DNA of 64,000 nt from CAYRYU01 sp964428355 (GCA_964428355.1 CAYRYU010000014.1:1-64000); one strand, 5' to 3'. Positions 1-9,065 are shown, counted from the first letter of the stretch. Notes: generated by a model not told the origin, from the sequence alone. Made by a program: numbers and translations.

Positions 1-2532
1 GGAGTGTATTCCGGCCAGGTGTGGGTTTACGAGGACGTCAACGGGAACACCACCTGGAACGTAGGTGAAGCATCGAGGTCCTTCACGCTCCAGGTGACAG
101 TCCCCGCCTTCCCCGCGATCCAGGTGCAGGCGACGACGGTTTCCTTCGGTGACCTTACCGAAGGAGCGCTTGCCACCGTCACCTTCAACTGCAGGAACAT
201 AGGAAACGTCGATCTGTACAACCTGAGATGGCAGAAGGTCAACCTGGTTTCGGGGGTTTACACGATCCTCTCCACGAACTTCTGGTTCCCGCCCGATCCT
301 CCCGACCATTTCATGGCGACCGCGGGAGCCTTCTTCACGAGGGCCGTTACGATATCGGTTCCTTCTCCCCAGGGCTACGGAGATTACTATGCCACGCCGA
401 CCTGGCTGTATGACGACACGAACGGGGATTTCCCCCTCCCCATGTCGGCGGGGGAGCCCCAGAGCTGTTTCACCCTCCACACCAAGATCGGGACGGTCTC
501 CCTCGACATCCAGGAAGCCCAGGTCACCACTACGGGAGACCCTGCCACCTGGTCCTCGTTGACCCTGGGTTCATACAACATCAAGAATACAGGAAATCTC
601 ACCCTTACTACCCCGATGGCCACCGCCTCGAATCTCGTTGGCGGCACGACGATCCCTGCCACCGCGAGTTTCTTCACCCCCAACCCCCTTGGGAACGTGC
701 TTCCAAACGCCCTGGCGGCTGGGAAGTGGCGCGTCAACATCCCGCCTTCGTGCCCGGCGGGCGACTACTTCGGGACCTTGACGGTCTGGAACGACTCGAA
801 CGTCGATGGGATCATCGTTGCCAAGGAAGCCCGGGACACCGCCCAGCTCAAACTGACCGTAAACTCGAAGAAGGTCATAGACGTCGTTCCGAACCCGATC
901 GACCTCGGATTGGCAACCCAGGGGGCGGTGGTGAAGGGAATGATCACGGTCAGCAACGTTGGAAACATGAACCTGACCAACCTTCGGGGAGCCACCGGAA
1001 TTCTGCAATACGGGGTCATCGATACAATCCCTGTTGGAAACTCGACGTATACGACCGATCCGATCGGGAACATTGTCGCCGGAGGGGCCCCGGCTAATGC
1101 CACGATCAGCGTGACGATCAAGTTGACTCAAGCGCTGGGTCCCTATACAGGAACTTTCGTGGTGTATGAGGATGTCAATGGAAACGGCTCATGGGACTCC
1201 GCCACGGAAACCTACAAGACCTACACGGTCAATATCCAGGTGGGAAGGAAACAGATCACGGTTTCCCAACCCCCGGCCACATTCGGCAACCAGAATCCCG
1301 GTGCAGTAGCGAACCAGAACTTCAGGATCCTGAACTCGGGGAACTTCGCGCTTGCGAACGTCAAATGGCGGGCCGGCCAAATGGATTCCGTCGTCGGTAC
1401 CATTCCCGCCGCAAGCACGACGTTCCCACTTCCGAGCCCCATTCCTCCCTTCCCGATGTCGGTCGGTTATGAACCGAACTGTTCGGTGAGGCTGTCCCTT
1501 GGTGCGGAAACCCTTGCGGGGACGTACATCGGGACCCACACCGTGTGGGCCGATACCAACGACGACGATGTGATCGATGCGGGGGAAGCCTCGGCGACCT
1601 TCAACACGAGCGTCATCGTTAACGAGGTGAACGTCATCGACCTGCTTCCCAGCATCGTCGATTTCGGGAAGATCTCGAGAGGCGCGTATTCTCCCTGGAC
1701 CGAGATCGGCTTCAGGAATGCCGGGAACGCCACCATGACAAACTTCTCCTGGACATTCTGGGACCTGGACGATGGCCTGGGTCACATCATTCCCCTCGCG
1801 AGCATTAGCTTCTCCCCGACGATCCTTCCCGACCCCATCGGCCCTGGCGCTTTTGGGACTACAACCGTCAGGATCGGTCTCATCGGGCCGGGTCAGGAGC
1901 TCGGGATCTACGGGCCAGACGGCCCTCAGACCTTCTCCTCGACCGCGGCCGGAGCACCTTCCGACACTTGCCAGTTCCGATGCGAGATCGCACAGGGAGG
2001 GCCCCAGGGGCTGGCAACAGGGACCATCTACCAGGAAATCGGCTCTGCTGCATTCCCGTTGACCCCGACGGTCGGGCAGTACATCTTTTCGGCCGCGGTA
2101 TGCCCTGGAACAGGAGTGGCCGAGATCGGGTTCCTCCAGACAACCCAGGATGGGCTCCAGGTTGAATACTCCGGAATACAGATCTGCGCCACAGGGGTCA
2201 TCACATCCTTCGGCTCGATCGGAACGGGCTACGGGGTTGTGGAATCGTTCTCGCTCGAAGATCCGGTGCATGGGATACTGCCCTGGTACAGGGTCTACTT
2301 CTCCTTCGATTACTGCTTCAATCCGGCGATTTCCAGCCATACCTACATCCTCATGGGGAACTCAAGTCCTCCCGCGGCGGGAAAATCATCGGTCTTCTTC
2401 GACGGATTGCAGCTCGAGAAAGCCGCTTTCCCCGGCCAGACGCGCCCTACCGCCTTCAACCGCGGAAAGAAGCTGATCTCTCCGAACCGGAACCTGGAAA
2501 TGAAGGGAACGAAGTCATACTACGAGTGGTGA
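1..2532 (+). CDS. Secreted Ig-like (ASPM/SPD-2/Hydin-type) repeat protein, 5' end missing
   Basis: The reading frame is open from base 1, so the true start lies upstream; the GTG at position 4 is internal to a repeat. About five beta-rich repeats follow each other. Each has a 'xxVxFGxxxxGAxxxxxFxxxNxGNxxLxNxxW' pattern, as in ASPM/SPD-2/Hydin-like Ig domains, and ends in a Ca-loop-like stretch (EDVNGNGSWD, ADTNDDDVIDAGEAS, NDSNVDGII). The last 200 residues differ: they look like a jelly-roll or carbohydrate-binding module, with the closing FFDGLQLEKA pattern common in such modules. It is probably exported and binds calcium at the repeat junctions, but its role is unknown. It ends 21 bases before obgE. 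The family call is by pattern only. Confidence 0.7.
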   Translation, partial: GVYSGQVWVYEDVNGNTTWNVGEASRSFTLQVTVPAFPAIQVQATTVSFGDLTEGALATVTFNCRNIGNVDLYNLRWQKVNLVSGVYTILSTNFWFPPDPPDHFMATAGAFFTRAVTISVPSPQGYGDYYATPTWLYDDTNGDFPLPMSAGEPQSCFTLHTKIGTVSLDIQEAQVTTTGDPATWSSLTLGSYNIKNTGNLTLTTPMATASNLVGGTTIPATASFFTPNPLGNVLPNALAAGKWRVNIPPSCPAGDYFGTLTVWNDSNVDGIIVAKEARDTAQLKLTVNSKKVIDVVPNPIDLGLATQGAVVKGMITVSNVGNMNLTNLRGATGILQYGVIDTIPVGNSTYTTDPIGNIVAGGAPANATISVTIKLTQALGPYTGTFVVYEDVNGNGSWDSATETYKTYTVNIQVGRKQITVSQPPATFGNQNPGAVANQNFRILNSGNFALANVKWRAGQMDSVVGTIPAASTTFPLPSPIPPFPMSVGYEPNCSVRLSLGAETLAGTYIGTHTVWADTNDDDVIDAGEASATFNTSVIVNEVNVIDLLPSIVDFGKISRGAYSPWTEIGFRNAGNATMTNFSWTFWDLDDGLGHIIPLASISFSPTILPDPIGPGAFGTTTVRIGLIGPGQELGIYGPDGPQTFSSTAAGAPSDTCQFRCEIAQGGPQGLATGTIYQEIGSAAFPLTPTVGQYIFSAAVCPGTGVAEIGFLQTTQDGLQVEYSGIQICATGVITSFGSIGTGYGVVESFSLEDPVHGILPWYRVYFSFDYCFNPAISSHTYILMGNSSPPAAGKSSVFFDGLQLEKAAFPGQTRPTAFNRGKKLISPNRNLEMKGTKSYYEW

Positions 2533-2537
2533 GACCA

Positions 2538-2546
2538 TGGTATAAT
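2538..2546 (+). promoter_or_regulatory. Extended -10 promoter of obgE, probably leaderless
   Basis: TGGTATAAT is an extended -10 element (TGn plus a perfect TATAAT). Its last base is 7 nt before the obgE ATG at 2554. The bases between are C-rich and hold no Shine-Dalgarno sequence. No good -35 is visible, which an extended -10 can tolerate. The predicted transcription start falls on or next to the ATG. Confidence 0.6.
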
Positions 2547-2553
2547 CCCCCCC

Positions 2554-3870
2554 ATGAAATTCGTCGATGAGCTGACAATAGAGGTCGAATCGGGAAAAGG
2601 CGGGGACGGGATGATCTCCTTCCGCCGCGAGAAGTTCGTTCCATTCGGGGGTCCCTCGGGGGGAGACGGGGGGAAGGGTGGAGATGTCATCCTGGTCTCC
2701 ACCCGCGACCTGACGACTCTCTACGACCTCAGTTTCCGAAGGCGTTACATCGCGGAAGCCGGCGGAAAAGGGCTTGCCAAGGACATGTTCGGGGCCGACG
2801 GCCACGACTGCGAGATCCGGGTTCCGGTCGGCACCCTTGTGCGGACGGAGGAAACCGGGGATCTGTTGGTCGATCTTTCCCAGGACGGCATGCGTCACGT
2901 CATCGCGAAGGGTGGCCGGGGAGGCCGCGGGAACGCCAGGTTCGCTTCCTCCGTCCGGCGGGCTCCCAGGGTTGCCGAGAAGGGTGAACCGGGCCAGGCT
3001 CTTCGCCTTCGGCTCGAGCTGAAGCTCCTGGCCGATGTCGGCCTGGTAGGCCTTCCCAATGCCGGGAAGTCGACATTCCTTAGGGCGGTCTCGAAAGCAA
3101 GGCCCAAGGTGGCCGATTACCCCTTCACGACGCTGGTTCCCTCCCTTGGAATCGTCAAGGTCGAAGGCCTTCCCGCCTTCTGCATGGCCGACCTCCCCGG
3201 ATTGATCGAGGGTGCGCACCTCGGTGCCGGGTTGGGAGTCCATTTCCTGAAGCACATACAGAGGACGAAAATCCTCCTGCATCTCGTCGATCTCTCCTTT
3301 CCCGAAGCCGATTCGGCGGAGCCGGCGGAAAAGAAGCCCCGGAAGGAGGACCTGCTGGCCTCCTTCAAAACCGTCCGTTCCGAACTGGAAGCGTTCGACC
3401 CAACATTGGCCGAAAGGCCGCTGGTGGTGGCGGCGACGAAAATGGACCTTCCGGAAGCGCGTGAAAGGTACAAACGTTTCGCCTCCCGGATCCGGAAACT
3501 CGGGTTCCAGGTCTTCCCGGTTTCCGGGGCGACCGGGGAAGGGGTGGACGATGTCCTGAAAGCTCTCTGCGAGATCCTGGATTCGCTTCCCGCGGTCGAG
3601 GAACCAGTCGTTCCCCGGATCCAGGAGATCCGGTATCTGCCTCCCTTCGAGATCGAGAAGGAAGGAGAGCATCTTCTGCGGGTTTCGGGGACCGAAATCG
3701 AGCGTCTCGTGGCGATGACGGATTTCACGAACGAGGAAGCGGTGGGGATGTTCAAGAAGCGGTTGCGCCGGCTCGGCTTCATCGACCAGCTTTCCCGTTG
3801 CAGGGGGGAGCCTGAAGATGCCGTCGTGATCGGGGAAATGGAGTTCGCCTACCGGGAGTTCTTCGAGTGA
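2554..3870 (+). CDS. obgE: GTPase ObgE/CgtA
   Basis: Essential ribosome-associated GTPase of 438 residues involved in 50S maturation and stress signalling. The glycine-rich Obg fold spans about residues 1-155, with runs such as GGKGGDV and GGRGGRGNARF. The G domain starts at the P-loop GLPNAGKST near residue 166 and has DLPGLIEGA as G3. A C-terminal OCT domain follows from about residue 355, an arrangement typical of Firmicutes, Thermus and several deep lineages rather than of Proteobacteria. The ATG at 2554 is the only sensible start although it lacks an RBS (see the promoter entry). It heads an operon whose next gene overlaps it by 4 bp. Confidence 0.97.
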   Translation: MKFVDELTIEVESGKGGDGMISFRREKFVPFGGPSGGDGGKGGDVILVSTRDLTTLYDLSFRRRYIAEAGGKGLAKDMFGADGHDCEIRVPVGTLVRTEETGDLLVDLSQDGMRHVIAKGGRGGRGNARFASSVRRAPRVAEKGEPGQALRLRLELKLLADVGLVGLPNAGKSTFLRAVSKARPKVADYPFTTLVPSLGIVKVEGLPAFCMADLPGLIEGAHLGAGLGVHFLKHIQRTKILLHLVDLSFPEADSAEPAEKKPRKEDLLASFKTVRSELEAFDPTLAERPLVVAATKMDLPEARERYKRFASRIRKLGFQVFPVSGATGEGVDDVLKALCEILDSLPAVEEPVVPRIQEIRYLPPFEIEKEGEHLLRVSGTEIERLVAMTDFTNEEAVGMFKKRLRRLGFIDQLSRCRGEPEDAVVIGEMEFAYREFFE

Positions 3871-4967
3871 GGATCGGGTTGTTCGGGGGGAGTTTCAACC
3901 CACCCCACGATCAGCATCTGGCAATGGCAGGGGCGGCCCTGGAGCACGGCGACCTGGATGAAGTGTGGTTCGTTCCGGTTTTCAAGCCCGTTCACAAGAG
4001 CGGGAACGATCTGGCTCCCTTCAAGGCCCGGGTCGGGATGATCCGGGCGTGTCTTGGGAATGCATCCCGGATGCGTGTCTGCGAGGTCGAACGGGAACTC
4101 GCCGGGCCTTCGTTCACCATCCGGACCCTCCGGTTTCTCGAGAAGCGGCACCCCCGGTTTTCCTTCAGCCTGATCATCGGTGGGGATTCCCTCCGCGATC
4201 TCCCTACGTGGAAGGAAGCGCCCAGCCTGGCTTCGGGGTTTCCGTTCATCGTTTTCCGCCGTCCCGGGACCCCCCCGGACCTTCCTCTTCCCAACGGCAT
4301 GAGCCGATGGATCGACCTGCCTTTGGATGGGGTGGCTTCCTCCTGCATCAGGGAAAGGCTGGCTCTTGGGCGGGTGAAGGGACTTCCCATCCATCCTGAA
4401 GTGGCCGCCCAGATCGTCAGCCGCAACCTTTACGGTTGCCTTCGAAAGCCGTTCCCGGAATGGCTTTCGAGAATCGACAGGAAGCTGAAGGCGGCCCCCC
4501 GTGGAATCCGGAAACACATCGAGAGCGTGGCGTTCCAGGCCGCCGCTTTTTCCGCCTCCCTCGGGGAGGATCCCCGCCTCGGGTATCTCGCCGGGTTGGC
4601 CCACGACCTTTTCCGCGTTTCCTCCGACCGTGAACTTCGCCGGATCGTTTCCAAGGCTGGAGTCCGGCTCCTGGAGGCGGAAAGGGAGACCCCGATGCTT
4701 TGTCACGCGCTCGCGGCCGCGTTGTTTCTGAAGGCCATGCGGCCAAAAGTGGCTTCGGAAGTGGTAAATGCGGTTCGCCGGCATCCCTTCCCCTCCTTGA
4801 GGGCATCCAGGATCGGCCAGGCGTTGGTACTCGCGGATACCCTCGATCCCTCCCGCGGGTCTCCTGAACGCGACCGGATGAGGGCGCTGGAAATCCCGCT
4901 TTCCGAAAAGTACCGGATGGTGGTCGAATACAAGAGAAAGAAAGCGGAGAAGAAAAGGAAAAAATGA
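3867..4967 (+). CDS. nadD: NadD-YqeK fusion: nicotinate-nucleotide adenylyltransferase plus HD hydrolase domain
   Basis: Residues 1 to about 190 are a NadD-type nucleotidyltransferase that makes deamido-NAD from NaMN and ATP. Residues from about 205 are a YqeK-like HD phosphohydrolase, with KHIESV, AHDL, CHA and ADTLDP supplying the expected His/Asp ligands. The GTG start at 3867 overlaps the obgE stop (GTGA). The nucleotidyltransferase signature normally read as HxGH appears here as HDQH (PPHDQHL), so the conserved Gly is Gln. The downstream SSxxxR signature is kept as ASSCIRE. NadD and YqeK are often adjacent genes; here they are one polypeptide. The NadD call is firm by architecture, but activity is less certain because of the altered motif. 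Confidence 0.88.
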   Translation: MRIGLFGGSFNPPHDQHLAMAGAALEHGDLDEVWFVPVFKPVHKSGNDLAPFKARVGMIRACLGNASRMRVCEVERELAGPSFTIRTLRFLEKRHPRFSFSLIIGGDSLRDLPTWKEAPSLASGFPFIVFRRPGTPPDLPLPNGMSRWIDLPLDGVASSCIRERLALGRVKGLPIHPEVAAQIVSRNLYGCLRKPFPEWLSRIDRKLKAAPRGIRKHIESVAFQAAAFSASLGEDPRLGYLAGLAHDLFRVSSDRELRRIVSKAGVRLLEAERETPMLCHALAAALFLKAMRPKVASEVVNAVRRHPFPSLRASRIGQALVLADTLDPSRGSPERDRMRALEIPLSEKYRMVVEYKRKKAEKKRKK

Positions 4968-6277
4968 GATCATTTCGCCGGGGGAGCTTGTCACGTTCCG
5001 TTGCCGAGTTCCTTTTCCTGCTGTTCTTCCTGTTCTTTTTCCTCGGCCTGGGAAAGAAATGGCTCCTTTTTCGCGCTCCGTCGGATATCGTTCTCGCGAC
5101 CTCCGAAGCCTCTGAACAGCTTTCCACGCCCCCCCAACGGAGGGCTTCCTGGATGAACATCCTGTTTCTCGGAACCGACTCGGTCGAAGGCACCCACAGG
5201 ACGGACACGATCATCCTTTTCGGGGTCAACCCCGAGGGGCGCGCAGTGAACGTTCTCTCCATTCCCCGGGACACCCGCGTTCTTGCCGAAGGGGCAGCCC
5301 GCAAGATCAACGAGGTGATGACGCGCCATGGTGAGGAGTTCCTGCGGAGCATGATCGGGGAGCTGATGGAGATCCAGGTCGACCGTTTCGTGGTGATCGA
5401 TTTCCAGGGTTGCATCAACCTCATCGATCTGATCGGCGGGGTCGAGATCGATATCGAAGCCCCGATGAACTATGATGACAATTGGGGAAACGTCCATATT
5501 CACTTCAAAGCCGGTCCCACGGTCCTGGATGGAAAGAAGGCCCTGGAGTATGTGAGATTCCGGGCGGATGCCAACGCCGATCTGGGCCGGATCAAGAGGC
5601 AGCAGAAATTCATCTCCGCGGTCCTCCAGAAGATGCGGAAACCCGAGAACCTCGTCCGGGTTCCGCAACTTCTTCAGGAAGGGTTCAAGTTCGTGCAGAC
5701 GAACCTCACGACCGCGGAGCTGGTCGATCTGATGATGGCTTTCCGCGGCGGTGAGCTCAAGTTCCAGGGCATGTCCCTTCCCGGAGAGGCGAAGTACATC
5801 GACAAGATCAGCTACTATATTCCGTACAAGGACCAGGCGGTCAGCATGGGTGCGCGGTTCTTCTCCGATGTCTCCCTGATGGACCTGGAAGCTTCCTTCA
5901 CCCGGAATCTGGACCCCTCGGTTTCGGGAACCCCTTCCCAGCGGCTCCCGCAGGCAAGTGTTTCGGGAACCCCTTCCCAGCGGCTCCCGCAGGCAAGTGT
6001 TTCGGGAGACCTTGCCGCATCGTCCGCATCGCCACTTTCATCCGGGACGGGTCTCATCGCGGGAAGCCCCGCCCCCCATCCGGACCAACAATCCACATCG
6101 ACACAGGTCTTGGAGAATGTTCAGGCCGCCTCTTCCTCAGGGATTCCAGCCTCGGGCCCGATCGAGACAGCTCCGGCCTCGGAAGCCCCCCTTGTTCTTT
6201 CTGCTTCGGCCGCATCCGCTCAGGCTTCCCCGCCTTTTGCCACGGATACCCCGCCCGCTTCATCCTCCGACAGATGA
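4964..6277 (+). CDS. LytR-CpsA-Psr (LCP) family protein with low-complexity tail
   Basis: LCP enzymes transfer undecaprenyl-linked glycopolymers onto cell-wall or surface acceptors. The 437-residue protein has an N-terminal membrane anchor at about residues 15-30 (FLFLLFFLFFFLGLG). The LCP core follows, with NILFLGTDS, RTDTII and SIPRDTRV near residues 63-108 and the Arg-rich ALEYVRFRAD later. The last ~130 residues are Pro/Ser/Ala-rich and contain two exact 13-residue repeats. The ATG overlaps the nadD stop (ATGA). The tail is absent from typical family members and is probably an extracytoplasmic linker. Confidence 0.9.
   Translation: MRSFRRGSLSRSVAEFLFLLFFLFFFLGLGKKWLLFRAPSDIVLATSEASEQLSTPPQRRASWMNILFLGTDSVEGTHRTDTIILFGVNPEGRAVNVLSIPRDTRVLAEGAARKINEVMTRHGEEFLRSMIGELMEIQVDRFVVIDFQGCINLIDLIGGVEIDIEAPMNYDDNWGNVHIHFKAGPTVLDGKKALEYVRFRADANADLGRIKRQQKFISAVLQKMRKPENLVRVPQLLQEGFKFVQTNLTTAELVDLMMAFRGGELKFQGMSLPGEAKYIDKISYYIPYKDQAVSMGARFFSDVSLMDLEASFTRNLDPSVSGTPSQRLPQASVSGTPSQRLPQASVSGDLAASSASPLSSGTGLIAGSPAPHPDQQSTSTQVLENVQAASSSGIPASGPIETAPASEAPLVLSASAASAQASPPFATDTPPASSSDR
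5921..6007 (+). repeat. 39-bp in-frame tandem repeat in the LCP gene
   Basis: Two perfect 39-bp copies (5921-5959 and 5960-5998) are followed by the first 9 bases of a third. Each encodes VSGTPSQRLPQAS. Perfect identity at the DNA level implies recent slippage. Confidence 0.95.
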
Positions 6278-7293
6278 GAACCGACCTGTTCGATTTCGAA
6301 CTCCCCCGGGAGCTCATCGCCCAGGTTCCAGCTCCCCGAAGGCCTGAATCGCGCCTTCTCGTCTTCGATCGCGCATCGGGCGGTGTCTCGCATCTTCGCT
6401 TCGATGCCCTTCTGGATATCATACCGGCAGGGGATCTCCTGGTCCTCAATTGTTCCAGGGTCGTTCCCGCGCGGATTTTCACATCACCTTCCTCCGGTAA
6501 GCCCGGGGAACTCCTTTTCCTGAGGAAGACGGGGCCTGGAAGTTTCGCAGCCCTGGTCCGGCCCGGAAGGAAGTTCAAGCCCGGGAGCAGGCACCAGCTC
6601 CGTGGCGGCCGGTGTGTCCTGGTGGAGCGGGTTCTGGAAGAGGGGTTGCGGGAGGTCCGGTTGGATCCACTGGAGGATCCGGTGGCTGTGTTCAGGGAGT
6701 TCGGGGAGATGCCCCTTCCCCCCTACATCACCTCCCGGGAGAGTTCTCCCGACCGGTATCAGACGGTCTACGCAACGACGGATGGTTCGGTGGCCGCTCC
6801 GACCGCGGGGCTCCATTTCGATCAACCCCTTCTTGACGCGTTGCGGCGGAAGGGAGTCCTGGTCGGCACCGTCCTTCTCCACGTTGGCCTGGGAACCTTC
6901 AAGCCCATCGAAACGGACGAGATAGAGGACCATTTCATGCACGAAGAGGAGTTTTGCATCGATTCCCAGTTCGCCGACCAGTTCAGGCGTGTCAGGGAAG
7001 GCGGCGGCCGAATCTGGGCCTGCGGGACGACCGCGGTCCGGACCCTGGAATCCGCGATTCTCCCGAATGGGACCATAGAACCGGGTTTCCGGAGGACATC
7101 CTGCTTCATCAGGCCGGGTCATTCGTTCCGCGCGGTCGACCACCTGATCACGAATTTCCACCTTCCCCGGTCGAGTCTTCTGGTTCTGGTGTCCGCGTTT
7201 GCAGGTCGGGAAAGGACCCTCGACCTCTATCGGACCGCGGTGGACCTCCGGTACCGGTTTTTCAGCTTCGGTGATGCGATGGTGATGATATGA
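6274..7293 (+). CDS. queA: S-adenosylmethionine:tRNA ribosyltransferase-isomerase QueA
   Basis: QueA transfers and isomerises the ribosyl of AdoMet onto preQ1 in tRNA to give epoxyqueuosine. The protein is 339 residues, near the family norm. It opens with the family start FDFELPRELIAQ and has the conserved ESRLLVFDR, LVLNCSRVVPARI, PLPPYI and TAGLHFD blocks, with a C-terminal HLITNFHLPRSSLL signature. The ATG overlaps the upstream stop (ATGA). The next gene is tgt, the preceding enzyme of the same tRNA modification, again with a 4-bp overlap. Confidence 0.97.
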   Translation: MRTDLFDFELPRELIAQVPAPRRPESRLLVFDRASGGVSHLRFDALLDIIPAGDLLVLNCSRVVPARIFTSPSSGKPGELLFLRKTGPGSFAALVRPGRKFKPGSRHQLRGGRCVLVERVLEEGLREVRLDPLEDPVAVFREFGEMPLPPYITSRESSPDRYQTVYATTDGSVAAPTAGLHFDQPLLDALRRKGVLVGTVLLHVGLGTFKPIETDEIEDHFMHEEEFCIDSQFADQFRRVREGGGRIWACGTTAVRTLESAILPNGTIEPGFRRTSCFIRPGHSFRAVDHLITNFHLPRSSLLVLVSAFAGRERTLDLYRTAVDLRYRFFSFGDAMVMI

Positions 7294-8438
7294 GCGGGCC
7301 GGCTTCGGGCGAGCGCCCCTTCTTTTCCTTCGTTCCCGAGGTCAGGTCCGGCGAGTGCATGGGCCGGACGGGCCGTCTTATCACCCGTCGCGGGGAGGTC
7401 GAAACACCTGTCTTCATGCCTGTGGGAACCTGCGGATCCGTTAAAACGCTGAGCCCGGAGGAGGTCCGGGGAACCGGGGCGGGCATTATCCTGGGAAACA
7501 CCTACCATCTCTATCTTCGCCCGGGAACGGAGGTCCTCGAGAGGTTCGGGGGGCTTCACCGCTTCATGGCGTGGGACGGCCCTATCCTCACCGACTCCGG
7601 CGGGTTCCAGGTGTTCTCCCTCCAGAAGCTGAACAGGATCGACGACGATGGGGTGATGTTCGCCTCGCATCTCGACGGCTCCAGACACTGGCTCACCCCT
7701 GAGGAATCCATGCGGATCCAGCGGGCGATCGGGTCCGAGATCATGATGGTCTTCGACGAGTGCTGTCCATGGCCGGCAGACCGGGAGCGGGCCAGGGCCG
7801 CGGTCGAGCGGTCCATCATCTGGGCCCGCCGCTGCCGGGAGGACCATCCCACGGGCAGGAACGGACAGGCCCTTTTCGGGATTCTCCAGGGTTCCACCTT
7901 CCCGGATCTTCGCAGGGAATCACTCGAACGGACGATGGAGATCCCCTGGGAGGGGCTCGCGATCGGCGGCCTTTCGGTCGGGGAACCGAAAGATTCGATG
8001 CTTGAGATCCTGGACGGATTGATGCCCCTTGTCCCCGCAGGGATCCCCCGCTACCTGATGGGCGTGGGAACCCCCGAGGACCTCTTCTTCGGGGTCGAGA
8101 GGGGGATCGACATGTTCGATTGCGTGCTTCCCACACGCATTGCCCGGCACGGAGCGGTGTTCACCTCCAGGGGCAGGATCGACCTGACCGCCGCGCCTTG
8201 GAGGATGAGCGAGGAACCGATCGAAACCGGGTGCGGTTGCCAGGCCTGCCGGACGTTTTCGCGCGGATACCTCAGGCATCTCTTCAAGTGCAAGGAGATT
8301 CTAGCCCTCCGGATGGCCAGTTTGCATAATCTCCATTTTATGGTTAACCTTATGGGGCGGATTCGCTCAGCACTCCGTGAGGGGACGTTTGTCCGCCTCC
8401 GGAAGGAGTTCATGGAAAGCTATTTTGCGAAGGAGTGA
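7290..8438 (+). CDS. tgt: tRNA-guanine transglycosylase (Tgt)
   Basis: Tgt exchanges the wobble guanine for preQ1 in GUN-anticodon tRNAs. The 382-residue protein has the substrate-binding DSGGFQVFS block near residue 103 and the catalytic-region signature FDCVLPTRIARHG. The zinc site CGCQAC followed by the distal His in SLHNLHF is intact. The start overlaps queA by 4 bp (ATGA). It forms a queuosine module with queA. Confidence 0.97.
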   Translation: MSGPASGERPFFSFVPEVRSGECMGRTGRLITRRGEVETPVFMPVGTCGSVKTLSPEEVRGTGAGIILGNTYHLYLRPGTEVLERFGGLHRFMAWDGPILTDSGGFQVFSLQKLNRIDDDGVMFASHLDGSRHWLTPEESMRIQRAIGSEIMMVFDECCPWPADRERARAAVERSIIWARRCREDHPTGRNGQALFGILQGSTFPDLRRESLERTMEIPWEGLAIGGLSVGEPKDSMLEILDGLMPLVPAGIPRYLMGVGTPEDLFFGVERGIDMFDCVLPTRIARHGAVFTSRGRIDLTAAPWRMSEEPIETGCGCQACRTFSRGYLRHLFKCKEILALRMASLHNLHFMVNLMGRIRSALREGTFVRLRKEFMESYFAKE

Positions 8439-8443
8439 ACAGG

Positions 8444-9004
8444 ATGTCCGAACCAAATCAGGAGAAGGAGTTTCTCAACGAGGGGATGCAGTGCTTCAAA
8501 CAGGGTGACCTGGATCGCGCCGAAGAGATCTTCAGGGATTTCTTGCGGGAGTATCCCGACAGCGATCTTGCGGACAACGCCTGTTACAACCTGTCGAAAA
8601 TAGCGGGAAAGCGCGGTCAGACCACCAGGGCCGTCGAGTGGCTCCAGTTTCTCCTGAAGAATTTCCCAGAGAGTGATGCCGCCTATTTCGCGAAGGACGA
8701 GATCATCGAATACCAGCGGGAACTGGGGATCGGACCGAAGGAGACCCCGGACGAGCTGTACTTCGAGGGAAAGAAGGCCCTGAACCGGAAACCGCCCGAT
8801 CTCGAAGCCGCCAAGCGCATCTTCCTGCAGTTCCTCGAGAAATACCCCGACAGCGATCTGATCGACAATGCGCACTACAATCTGGGTTTCATCGCCAAAG
8901 AGCGTGGCGACATCGAGGAAGCCAGGCGTCGGATCGAGATCATCAAGACCCAGTATCCCGACAGCGATGCCGCGGTCTACGCGCACAAACTGCTGGATGA
9001 ATGA
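8444..9004 (+). CDS. TPR (YbgF-like) repeat protein
   Basis: The 186-residue cytoplasmic protein has no signal peptide. It is built of tetratricopeptide repeats of the tol-pal YbgF type; the unit YPDSDLADNACYNL recurs as YPDSDLIDNAHYNL and YPDSDAAVYAHKLL. I chose the ATG at 8444 because AAGGAG (8430-8435) sits 8 nt upstream. A GTG at 8435 overlaps the tgt stop but would overlap this RBS. It is the last gene of the obgE operon, and a hairpin follows. It is presumably a scaffold; its partner is unknown. Confidence 0.8.
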   Translation: MSEPNQEKEFLNEGMQCFKQGDLDRAEEIFRDFLREYPDSDLADNACYNLSKIAGKRGQTTRAVEWLQFLLKNFPESDAAYFAKDEIIEYQRELGIGPKETPDELYFEGKKALNRKPPDLEAAKRIFLQFLEKYPDSDLIDNAHYNLGFIAKERGDIEEARRRIEIIKTQYPDSDAAVYAHKLLDE

Positions 9005-9006
9005 AA

Positions 9007-9034
9007 ATGGGGCCGGGCTCGTGCCCGACCCCAT
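9007..9034. terminator. Hairpin between convergent genes
   Basis: A 12-bp stem with one mismatch (9007-9018 with 9023-9034) and a 4-nt TCGT loop. It lies between the converging 8444 and 9066 genes. Read on the minus strand it is followed by TTTTC, so it fits best as the terminator of the minus-strand lipoprotein gene and may serve both sides. Confidence 0.6.
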
Positions 9035-9065
9035 CCGATGGGTGAACTCTGGGTAATGGAGGTCC

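Noticed and set aside
1189..2340. Long antisense open frame inside the first gene
   Set aside because: Arg/Gly-rich composition typical of a high-GC shadow frame; no domain and no RBS.
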